The notes under the pieces: generated by a model
What the model saw: the letters and a program-made list of their open reading frames with translations, nothing else
What the model was told of the DNA's origin: nothing
The model's database searches: none
Assembly (NCBI GenBank): GCA_021741075.1
Contig: JAIOYO010000018.1
Coordinates: 1-64,000 of the forward strand
Length of the DNA: 64,000 nt
Direction: 5' to 3'
Origin: Flavobacteriales bacterium
GTDB lineage: Bacteria; Bacteroidota; Bacteroidia; UBA10329
Translations under genes and position numbers: made by a program
Shown here: positions 52,978 through 60,580 of the stretch, piece after piece
How positions within the stretch are numbered: the first letter of the stretch is position 1
Layout: each line of letters begins with the position of its first letter

Positions 52978-54003
52978 TTATTCGAAGAGCGTTCCTTCTC
53001 TCCCAGGACTTACTTTGCCGAGATGCTCATAAGCGCGCTCGGTGGCCTGTCGTCCACGAGGTGTTCTAGATAAATATCCTTCCATGATGAGGAAGGGTTC
53101 GTAAACCTCTTCAATGGTTCCGGCTTCTTCGCCAACAGCAGTTGCAATGGTTGTAAGTCCAACTGGGCCACCTTTGAACTTCTCGATGATGGTTCGAAGA
53201 ATGCGGTTGTCCATTTCGTCTAGTCCGTGCTTATCCACGTTGAGGGCATCAAGCGCAAACTGGGTTATTTCCATATTGATAGTGCCATCGCCTTTGATCT
53301 GCGCAAAATCGCGAACGCGTCTTAAAAGGGCATTGGTGATACGGGGCGTACCTCGACTTCTTCGAGCAATTTCATAGGCAGCGTTGTCCTGAATAGGAAC
53401 ATCCAGAATGCCAGCCGAACGCTTCACGATTCCTGAAAGCACATTGGCGTCATAGTATTCCAGTCTGGCATTAATCCCAAATCGAGCTCTCAAAGGGGAA
53501 GTAAGAAGACCCGAACGCGTGGTTGCTCCTACTAACGTGAATGGGTTGAGATTAATCTGAACAGACCGTGCATTTGGTCCTGTCTCAATCATTATATCAA
53601 TTCGATAGTCTTCCATGGCCGAGTAGAGGTATTCCTCCACCACTGGACTTAGGCGATGAATCTCATCAATGAACAGCACATCGTTGGGTTCGAGATTGGT
53701 AAGCAATCCGGCCAGATCACCCGGCTTGTCTAGCACAGGACCCGATGTTAGCTTCAAACTAACGCCCAGATCATTTGCGATGATGTTGGCCAAAGTTGTC
53801 TTTCCTAATCCGGGAGGGCCGTGCAGCAACACGTGATCGAGCGCTTCTTCTCGTTGCTTGGCTGCCTTTACAAAAATCTTGAGATTCTCCACCACCTTAT
53901 CTTGACCGCTGAATTCGCTGAAGCCTACAGGGCGCAGCGCGCGCTCCGTTTCCTTATCAATGGGGAGTTGTCCTTCTGGTGTTGGGTCGAGATTCTGATT
54001 CAT
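52978..54003 (-). CDS. ruvB: Holliday junction branch migration ATPase RuvB
   Basis: 341 residues. AAA+ motor: Walker [10 protein letters not shown] at 62-70, Walker B LFIDEIHR, sensor region [18 protein letters not shown], and a C-terminal winged-helix domain ([40 protein letters not shown]). It forms hexameric rings that move Holliday junctions together with RuvA. Complete and of normal length; the GxxExxY module is inserted outside the coding region, after the stop codon. Confidence 0.97.
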   Translation of the reverse strand: MNQNLDPTPEGQLPIDKETERALRPVGFSEFSGQDKVVENLKIFVKAAKQREEALDHVLLHGPPGLGKTTLANIIANDLGVSLKLTSGPVLDKPGDLAGLLTNLEPNDVLFIDEIHRLSPVVEEYLYSAMEDYRIDIMIETGPNARSVQINLNPFTLVGATTRSGLLTSPLRARFGINARLEYYDANVLSGIVKRSAGILDVPIQDNAAYEIARRSRGTPRITNALLRRVRDFAQIKGDGTINMEITQFALDALNVDKHGLDEMDNRILRTIIEKFKGGPVGLTTIATAVGEEAGTIEEVYEPFLIMEGYLSRTPRGRQATERAYEHLGKVSPGREGTLFE

Positions 54004-54126
54004 GCTTCAAATGTAGAGATTGAAGAGAACTGTTATGTTTCTAATAAATACGAAGTTTTACCTACTTCTGTGAAACAACAAGAGATGACATTTGTCTCAC
54101 CTAACACATTAACCAAATCAATTATC

Positions 54127-54789
54127 ATGAAAACAATTAAACTAATTGCATTAATGGCGCTGATGGCTGCTTCAAGCAGTGTTTTTGCCCAAAAAATCAA
54201 GATTACAAAAGGAACTTTCTCAGAGCTTAAAGGGCAAACAGAGGTAAACGTAGTTTGGGATTATTCGCAAGCTCAAGTACGTGGAGGATCTCCATTTGCT
54301 AACTGGAAAGCGCTTCCAGAGGCCGAGTGGCTTCAGAAAATCGTGGAGAAGAAAAACGAAAAAGAAGCTGGAACTGGAGACGACTGGAACAAAAAATGGC
54401 AAGCAGCCAAGCCAGGCGCATTCGAACCATCATTTGAAATTAAAATGGCCGAATTATGGACAGGCGCTTCTGTTAAGCGTGGGCTTACCAATGCCAAATA
54501 CACCATTCGTGTAAAGGTTACTTACATGGACCCAGGCTACAGCGTAGGTGTATCTGCTTCTGATGCTTATTTGAGTGGCATTATTGAAGTGGTTGAAACT
54601 GGAACAGAAAACGTTTCTTCTTCATTAACCATGGATATGATTAAAGGAGCAAGCGCTGCAAAGAGTATCCCTGGAATGGCTGTTGTTGCGGCCATCGAAG
54701 GCATGACCTTTGAAAAGCGTTTAGGCGAGTCATTCGAAAAAATGGCAAAAAGCCTTCATGCTAAAGTTTTGAAGAAAGCATTTAAGTAG
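54127..54789 (+). CDS. Secreted protein of unknown function
   Basis: 220 residues from the ATG at 54127, which opens into a signal peptide (LIALMALMAASSSVFAQ). The mature part is a soluble mixed fold (KITKGTFSELKGQTEVNVVW, GAFEPSFEIKMAELWTGASV, YTIRVKVTYMDPGYSVGVSA), with a helical C-terminus (SLHAKVLKKAFK). No sorting domain or lipobox is present. I do not recognise the family. An upstream extension exists but is not supported by signal features. A strong terminator follows. Confidence 0.65.
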   Translation: MKTIKLIALMALMAASSSVFAQKIKITKGTFSELKGQTEVNVVWDYSQAQVRGGSPFANWKALPEAEWLQKIVEKKNEKEAGTGDDWNKKWQAAKPGAFEPSFEIKMAELWTGASVKRGLTNAKYTIRVKVTYMDPGYSVGVSASDAYLSGIIEVVETGTENVSSSLTMDMIKGASAAKSIPGMAVVAAIEGMTFEKRLGESFEKMAKSLHAKVLKKAFK

Positions 54790-54810
54790 ATTTTAGGACC
54801 ATCTGAATTT

Positions 54811-54839
54811 AAAGGCCGACTTTTCAGTCGGCCTTTTTT
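54811..54839 (+). terminator. Intrinsic terminator
   Basis: AAAGGCCGACT pairs with AGTCGGCCTTT around TTTC and ends in a run of six T residues (54834-54839). It is the end of the 54127-54789 transcript. Confidence 0.88.
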
Positions 54840-54850
54840 CGTGTCATATT

Positions 54851-54880
54851 TTTGACATTTTCAGATTGATGTTATATTAG
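54851..54880 (+). promoter_or_regulatory. Candidate promoter of the protease gene
   Basis: TTTG at 54851-54854, an 18-base spacer, and TATATTAG at 54873-54880 (seven of eight to TAnnTTTG). It lies 28 bases before the start codon at 54909. Confidence 0.4.
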
Positions 54881-54908
54881 GGCACTCAAAAAACCCAATA
54901 TTTCGTTC

Positions 54909-56594
54909 ATGACCGGACCGAAACCTGCCGTTAAGAGGAGCATATTATTCCTTTCGGTTCTAGTAATGATAGTGCAATCTGGGTGCAGCTACCTTGCACT
55001 TTCCAGAAGAACCAAGTTCGTATGCCCCACCGAAAACGTTAAGATTTCGATTGCAGAAAAGGTTGACGGGGAATACGAGGAAATCACCAACCGAAAAACG
55101 AGCATCAAGCTCAATCACTTCAAAAAAGGTTATTGGGTAAAACAGGAGCGTGAAGGTTATGTTTCCAACACCTACGAACTTTCACGAACCTCGGTAAACG
55201 CACTCAATCGGTTGGATAAGACCTTGCTGATTGTTACTGATGCCTTTGTAACCATCTTTTTGCCGCTGCATTACTTGGTGGGCAGAAACTCAGACTATGG
55301 TCAAAACGGCAACATACGCCAAGTTCAAACCGTGATGTTGTTCACAGCCCTTGGAATTGGGGTGGCTGGTTGGGGAGCCGTTATTCCTGCTCCCAAAAAG
55401 CTGTATCCTAAAACGGTAGAACTGCCGTCCCTTATCCGCATCGTGACCAAGGATACAAATCAGCTTTCCATCGTTGCAGGAAAGCATGAATTCAAACTGA
55501 GTAAATCTGGGATTGCGGTTCGTGATTTTCCAACCATGGTGCAGTTCAATAAGGGTTATGGATATGAATCGCGGGACACGATTGACAACTTCAAGTTCCT
55601 TGAGGAAGCAAAACTCTACGATGATGTGGCCAAACTACTCCGCGAAGCCGAATACGGAATCGACTCGACAGAAGCCACGCTTGACAACACTTTGCGGGCC
55701 AAAAGCTGGACGCGCTCCATCGTATTCATGACCGCTGACGATAAGTTGCGTTGCGATGTAAGAACCACTTGGGCGCTCGAAACACTTGACGAACTTCAGT
55801 ACCTCTATGACCGCACCATGAACGGAAATTCGGAGTGGGTCGATTTCAAAGAGGATAGTTTGGATGAGGTTACGCAACTCAACACGACTAAAAAAGCGAT
55901 GCTGGAAGCTCTTGGTGGATCCTTCAAAAAGTTTTTGGCCTTGGATACGGTTCAAAGTATACTGAGTGCCCCGGTGCCTATTCCGCTGCGCGAACATGAA
56001 GAACTTGAACTTTATACCGGATCTACGTTTGCCACTTCGGTGACTGACGCTGTAAAGGCGGTGATTACGGTTGTTACGGACGAAGGGCACGGAAGCGGTT
56101 GTATCGTAACTCCCGATGGATACATTATCACCAACGCCCACGTGGTGGAGGATGATACGGTCAACATCAAGGCCATTCTCTCCAATAAGCTGGACAAGAA
56201 GTATCCGCTCAAGTTCATTCGCATGAACAAGGCGGTGGATTTGGCGCTGCTCAAGTTGGACACGGCCAACATGACGCCTTTTGAACTGGCCGATCTGGAA
56301 GACATTGAGGTTGGTGCGGATGTTTACGCCATTGGCACTCCTGCCGATGTTGACCTTGGGCAAACCGTAACGAGAGGTATCATTTCGGGTAAACGCAAGT
56401 TTGGCGGACATCAGATGATCCAAACAGATGTGGCCATCAGTCCCGGAAACAGCGGTGGTGCACTTATCCGTAGCAATGGTGTGCTCTGCGGAATAGTAAC
56501 CTCCCAATTGAGAGAACGCCAAGTAAATGATATAGGATTTGCCATCCCAGCTTCCCTCATCGAAGAATCTTTGAAAATTAAACTCAACCAATAA
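54909..56594 (+). CDS. Lipoprotein with trypsin-like (HtrA-type) serine protease domain
   Basis: 561 residues. A lipoprotein signal ends VQSGCSYLAL (Cys25 or nearby). Residues about 30-370 are an N-terminal region of unknown fold with one or two possible hydrophobic segments (LLIVTDAFVTIFLPLHYLVG; VMLFTALGIGVAGWGAVIP). The protease domain begins at about 375 with a complete triad: His411 in YIITNAHVVE, Asp in VDLALLKLD and Ser in PGNSGGALI. It ends without a PDZ domain, unlike DegP. It is followed by an 18-base gap and the 56613 gene. An envelope quality-control or processing role is inferred. Confidence 0.85.
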   Translation: MTGPKPAVKRSILFLSVLVMIVQSGCSYLALSRRTKFVCPTENVKISIAEKVDGEYEEITNRKTSIKLNHFKKGYWVKQEREGYVSNTYELSRTSVNALNRLDKTLLIVTDAFVTIFLPLHYLVGRNSDYGQNGNIRQVQTVMLFTALGIGVAGWGAVIPAPKKLYPKTVELPSLIRIVTKDTNQLSIVAGKHEFKLSKSGIAVRDFPTMVQFNKGYGYESRDTIDNFKFLEEAKLYDDVAKLLREAEYGIDSTEATLDNTLRAKSWTRSIVFMTADDKLRCDVRTTWALETLDELQYLYDRTMNGNSEWVDFKEDSLDEVTQLNTTKKAMLEALGGSFKKFLALDTVQSILSAPVPIPLREHEELELYTGSTFATSVTDAVKAVITVVTDEGHGSGCIVTPDGYIITNAHVVEDDTVNIKAILSNKLDKKYPLKFIRMNKAVDLALLKLDTANMTPFELADLEDIEVGADVYAIGTPADVDLGQTVTRGIISGKRKFGGHQMIQTDVAISPGNSGGALIRSNGVLCGIVTSQLRERQVNDIGFAIPASLIEESLKIKLNQ

Positions 56595-56612
56595 CCAACT
56601 AAATCAACCCAC

Positions 56613-58256
56613 ATGAAAAAATTATTTCTGATTGCGGCTTTAGCAGCCGTTGCGTCCTGCGCATTTGCACAAAAACCCAAGTATTCTTCTGAGCACTTTG
56701 ATGTGTTTTTCGGTCCCCTTCAAGACCGAGAACGCGGGATTTCGGTTGATTACTTTTTAGGTGCTGACGATGAGAATTTCTACACATTTTTTAGCAAAGG
56801 CCGAGAGATTTCTCTGGGCAAGTACAGCAACGAGCTGAAAAAGATTAAAGTAAACAACATTGAGCTTCCAAAAGAAAAGGTTCTGCGCAACACAGAAATG
56901 CATATGGAACTTGGAGACCAGATCTTTGAGTTTTACAGCATTTCTGACGGAAAGGCCAAATACAATAAGCTCTATGTCCGCACCATCAACAAGGAAACGA
57001 TGGGCTACAATAAAGACGATAAAGAGCTTTTTGAACTTTCTGGAGGGGCATTCTACAAGAACTTTGCGAACGCCTTTACGCAGATTGACCGCTCGCCCGA
57101 TGGCTCAAAATTCCTTGTTGCTTTCAAACTTCCTGAAGAAGAAGATCGCTATAGAAGATTCAAATTCATGGTGTTTGACCGTGAGTTCAACCTCATTTAT
57201 GAGCGCGTTGAAAAATTCTTCATCGAAAAGGATAAAATATTCAAAGTAGTCGGTCAGGATTGGGTTTCTGCCGGAGGTGGAGGCTTCTTCTTCCGCATGT
57301 ATAACTCTGGAAGTTACCGCGCTTTTCAGCTTGGAAACGATGGCCAAATTATAACATGGGGTGTGCACGACAAAGGCAAAGAGTTTGAGCATCCGGACCG
57401 ATTGGAAACCTACGTTTTCAAGATCACCAAGGATAAAATGGTAAACACACGGGTTGGCTTTAGTGGAAAGCGCATTATTGATTACAACATCCGCCTCAAC
57501 GCAAACGGTAAGGTGATGATTAGCGGATTTCACAACAATAACGTAGACGCCCGAAACGGACTGATTGATGGCGCTTTCTTAAGCTATTGGAATATTGATA
57601 AGGGAGAGGCCGAACACATTAGTTTTGAGGACTTTACAGAAGATTTCAAGACTAGCTATTGGTCTGAGAGAAAGGTAGAGCAATACGAGAAAGAGCAGAA
57701 GAAGAAAAAGGACAAAGAGCGAATAGGAATGGACAACTACGACCTCGATTATGTGATTGAGAAGGAAGATGGCGGTGCCATTTTGGTTGGAGAGGTTTCT
57801 TATACCTATGTGGTTTATACAGGAAAAAGCTCCTACACGGTTTATGTGAGAGGAAACATCATAGTTATTAATGTAGACGAAAGCGGAAACATAGTTTGGT
57901 CTAAAAAAATTCCAAAATACCAGTCTAACCGTTCTAACGTTGGCCTTGGCTACGAAGTGGCATGGACCAACGACCGATTGTACTTCCTTTTCAACGACAA
58001 CTTCAAAAACTTGAAGTCTGATTGGGACGGCAAGAAGGTTTACGGCTTTAGCGGTGGAGACAATCCCGTTACAATGGCCGTTTGCGACATGGCCAATGAA
58101 GGTGCAGTATCAAGAGAAGAAGCTTGGACAACAGATAAGGCTGGCGGCATGTTTCAACCTGGATCAAAAATTGACCAGTTGTTTGATAATGAATCAATCA
58201 TCTACATCCAAGGTGGAAAAGGAACACAGCGAATGATTCAAGTGAAGTACAAATAA
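56613..58256 (+). CDS. Secreted protein, 547 residues, paralogue of 58331-59974
   Basis: A signal peptide (LFLIAALAAVASCAFAQ). The mature protein looks like a large beta-propeller-like or WD-type scaffold without clear repeats, ending with NIVWSKKIPKYQSNRSNVGL, YFLFNDNFKNLKSDWDGKK and IIYIQGGKGTQRMIQVKYK. The converging gene has corresponding blocks (LNWSTRVPKFQENKTAQGLG, YVIFNGQFNSLEKEWTP, EGILYLDDEVGKEQFVRMVF). Both end with a short strand at nearly the same relative place, so they are distant paralogues of the same length. No function is recognised. Confidence 0.7.
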   Translation: MKKLFLIAALAAVASCAFAQKPKYSSEHFDVFFGPLQDRERGISVDYFLGADDENFYTFFSKGREISLGKYSNELKKIKVNNIELPKEKVLRNTEMHMELGDQIFEFYSISDGKAKYNKLYVRTINKETMGYNKDDKELFELSGGAFYKNFANAFTQIDRSPDGSKFLVAFKLPEEEDRYRRFKFMVFDREFNLIYERVEKFFIEKDKIFKVVGQDWVSAGGGGFFFRMYNSGSYRAFQLGNDGQIITWGVHDKGKEFEHPDRLETYVFKITKDKMVNTRVGFSGKRIIDYNIRLNANGKVMISGFHNNNVDARNGLIDGAFLSYWNIDKGEAEHISFEDFTEDFKTSYWSERKVEQYEKEQKKKKDKERIGMDNYDLDYVIEKEDGGAILVGEVSYTYVVYTGKSSYTVYVRGNIIVINVDESGNIVWSKKIPKYQSNRSNVGLGYEVAWTNDRLYFLFNDNFKNLKSDWDGKKVYGFSGGDNPVTMAVCDMANEGAVSREEAWTTDKAGGMFQPGSKIDQLFDNESIIYIQGGKGTQRMIQVKYK

Positions 58257-58274
58257 TTCGTTCCCTTAAAAGAC

Positions 58275-58312
58275 AAAGAGGCCTTGGAATTTGATTCCAA
58301 GGTCTCTTTTTT
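58275..58312. terminator. Bidirectional terminator between convergent paralogues
   Basis: AGAGGCCTTGGAAT (58277-58290) pairs with ATTCCAAGGTCTCT (58294-58307), with one G-T wobble, around TTG, and a T-run follows on the plus strand. On the minus strand the reverse also runs into a T-rich tract, so it can stop transcripts from both sides. Confidence 0.85.
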
Positions 58313-58330
58313 GCTTCACTAGTAGGTAGG

Positions 58331-59974
58331 TTATTTAAACACCATCCGCACAAACTGCTCCTTGCCTACTTCATCATCCAAGTAAAGGATGCCTTCGTTT
58401 GAACCGTCTAAGCTCAGAAAATTGAACTCTTCTAAGTAGCTACCCGTTTTCTCAGAAGTCCAAAGCTTTTCGCGTCTGTCTAAATTCCTTGGATCGTCCA
58501 GTTTAAGCGTTACCAACACAATTGGATTATCCATTTTCTCAAACTTATCTACGCCATCCAGCGGAGTCCATTCCTTCTCCAAACTATTAAACTGACCGTT
58601 AAAAATGACATACAACTTTTCGTTAGCAACCTTGCTTATATAGCCCAGCCCCTGTGCGGTTTTGTTCTCCTGAAACTTTGGAACCCGCGTACTCCAGTTC
58701 AGCTTGCCGTCTGTGGCATTCACAGAAAAAAATTGCGCATCTCTTCTTGTGTACGTGATGATGTCTACATCTAAATGCGCATTGAACTTGGTAGAATCCA
58801 AGCTAGATTCGGCTCTTACAAGGTAGTTTTCACCGTCTAATTTTGTAAATCCTTTAATCACAAAATTATCCTCGTACGCGCCTGCCGGTTCTTTCGAATC
58901 CTTCTCAACTCGTTTTATTATTGCCTTTGATTGGTGTAAAATCATGTACTCATCATCAAAGGGAATGTATTTAAAAACCGGTGGCTGCTTTACCGCACCC
59001 GACCAACTTACAAAAGCAAACCCATCCGATTTCTCCAACCAGCTTTTAGAATCGTTTTCCCAATCCATGTAATTGGCCGCCATTATCATTCCTGATTCCG
59101 TGCCTTGCAAGGTCCAATCGCGAATTTGCTTTTCTAAATCTCCAGAAAGGTCGATAGTCTCAAATCCTTCCGAATTTATCTTGGTAAGGGTTACATGGAA
59201 GCGCGCATTCTTCTCATACACCTCTCCTTTGTCTATTCTTCCCCAGCAAAAAACAGTTCCATCATTAGCAATGCCAATGGCAGCTTTTGGGGCGGTTGCC
59301 TCCCAAGCGCTTCCACCCAATTGTAATGTGCCATCTGCCGAACGGAATTCAACTTCTTGTTGCCATTTTTTATCCAAATCGGCATCAAAAACCATAAAGC
59401 GGAAGGCTTGCGTTGGGTCGTCTTTCTTATCTGCCCGCTTCGCCTTTTTGAAATAAACAACAAACTTGGAGCCGTCTTCAGACACGGCATAATTTAAATG
59501 TGAATCGTTGAAATTGGCATGAAAGCCGTTTCCTTCTACCCGCGTTACCTCCTTCATATCGCCCACTTTCAATGCCTCGGCATCAAATTCGGATAGATAA
59601 ACTGTATTTGCCTTATCATAGGTAAGCGTCTTTCCCGTTAGGAGAACAGCCTTATCCTTCAATCTTACAAACCCCTTGTGAACAAAGCCATCTGCGCTCT
59701 GTAAACGGTCGAACTTGGCGCTCGAGATTGGTTGCAACGTGGTATCGTACACCGTAAAAATATCCTGACGGTTGTAGAAGGTGTGGGTTACAAAACCATT
59801 TGCATTGTAGGCCAAAAACTGGGTCATTTTCTTGTCTGCCTCCTTCTTGATGGACGAACCCATCCAGACTTCCAAATTATCGGACCGGCCTGTTTTACGC
59901 TGCGCAAAACCTTCGGTTGAAGTACCAAAACTTACAACCGCCACCATCATCACTCCTAAAAAATACTGCTTCAT
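58331..59974 (-). CDS. Secreted protein, 547 residues, paralogue of 56613-58256
   Basis: A signal peptide (FLGVMMVAVVSFGTSTEGFAQ). The mature body is beta-rich with blocks aligning to the convergent neighbour (see there). It has additional Lys-rich stretches such as VYFKKAKRADKKDDPTQAFR. No family with a known function is recognised. The convergent arrangement with equal length suggests an inverted duplication of one ancestral gene followed by divergence. Confidence 0.7.
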   Translation of the reverse strand: MKQYFLGVMMVAVVSFGTSTEGFAQRKTGRSDNLEVWMGSSIKKEADKKMTQFLAYNANGFVTHTFYNRQDIFTVYDTTLQPISSAKFDRLQSADGFVHKGFVRLKDKAVLLTGKTLTYDKANTVYLSEFDAEALKVGDMKEVTRVEGNGFHANFNDSHLNYAVSEDGSKFVVYFKKAKRADKKDDPTQAFRFMVFDADLDKKWQQEVEFRSADGTLQLGGSAWEATAPKAAIGIANDGTVFCWGRIDKGEVYEKNARFHVTLTKINSEGFETIDLSGDLEKQIRDWTLQGTESGMIMAANYMDWENDSKSWLEKSDGFAFVSWSGAVKQPPVFKYIPFDDEYMILHQSKAIIKRVEKDSKEPAGAYEDNFVIKGFTKLDGENYLVRAESSLDSTKFNAHLDVDIITYTRRDAQFFSVNATDGKLNWSTRVPKFQENKTAQGLGYISKVANEKLYVIFNGQFNSLEKEWTPLDGVDKFEKMDNPIVLVTLKLDDPRNLDRREKLWTSEKTGSYLEEFNFLSLDGSNEGILYLDDEVGKEQFVRMVFK

Positions 59975-60147
59975 ACGTTCAATTGATTTTCAGGAAGCGA
60001 AGGAACGGATTATCCAGAAACCCATCACTTTCCTCTCAAACAACTCCGCCACTCATTGTAGCACATCGCATACTGCAATGAGTTCTTGCCGTTGCTTTTC
60101 TAGTTCGGCCAATCGCTGCTCTTTCTGCCTCTTTTATGTGCTCATAA

Positions 60148-60372
60148 TTAGGTTAAAGTGGGTTTCAAGATGCTTTTTAGAGTGCATTCAACATGAGTTG
60201 CGTGCCTTTTACAGGCCGTTTGGTAGGCTTCACTGTCCGTTTGATATGCTTCACTGTCTGTTTGGTACACTTCACCGTCAGTTTGGTACACTTCACTGTC
60301 AGTTTGGTATGCTTCACTGTCCGTTTGGTACACTTCACTATCCGTTTGGTATGCTTTTAATGCCTTTTGCAA
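60148..60372 (-). CDS. Doubtful small ORF with heptapeptide repeats
   Basis: 74 codons starting at a TTG (60372). About seven YQTDSE-type heptapeptides fill residues 8-55, then an Arg/His-rich tail (ACKRHATHVEC). It has no signal peptide or known domain. Only the regular 21-base period and the open frame speak for it, and a period divisible by three keeps frames open by itself. It is listed so the reader can test it, not because it is likely to be translated. Confidence 0.2.
   Translation of the reverse strand: MQKALKAYQTDSEVYQTDSEAYQTDSEVYQTDGEVYQTDSEAYQTDSEAYQTACKRHATHVECTLKSILKPTLT
60216..60362. repeat. Seven-unit tandem repeat with a 21-bp period
   Basis: Units of 21 bases such as CCGTTTGGTATGCTTCACTG plus T run from 60216 to 60341 (six complete units), with a degenerate seventh to 60362. 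Two AGGCCGTTTG motifs flank it (60213 and about 60381). On the minus strand one frame reads it as repeated heptapeptide YQTDSEV or YQTDSEA, within an open frame 60148-60372 that begins with TTG. On the plus strand it is also an open frame. The exact 21-base period preserves both frames, so coding and non-coding cannot be separated by frame alone. Confidence 0.75.
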
Positions 60373-60548
60373 GCCGTTCTCAGGCCGTTTGCCAGCTGTT
60401 TGAAGAGTCTATTCGGGTCTGTTCAACGAACTGTGTGTGCCTTGGGGCAATAGGCCATATGCATTATGGCTCTGCTGTGCATCTCCATGTTCCCCCGCTT
60501 TTTAACAGTATTTACAACGAGCTTCTGCCTACCGCGAACCTCGTTTTC

Positions 60549-60556
60549 TATATTTG
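60549..60556 (+). promoter_or_regulatory. Candidate -7 element of the M16 peptidase gene
   Basis: TATATTTG is a perfect TAnnTTTG. The start of transcription would be about 60563, leaving an 18-base leader before the ATG at 60581. The -33 region is weak (TTCTG). This supports the 60581 start over the one at 60554. Confidence 0.4.
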
Positions 60557-60580
60557 CCATTCTCAAAACCAAAACCGTAC

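Noticed and set aside
55635..56591. 318-codon open frame on the minus strand
   Set aside because: It is antisense to the protease gene, whose catalytic triad is complete; no family signature in the antisense translation.
60216..60362. CRISPR array
   Set aside because: The units are directly adjacent with a 21-base period and no unique spacers; no cas genes nearby.
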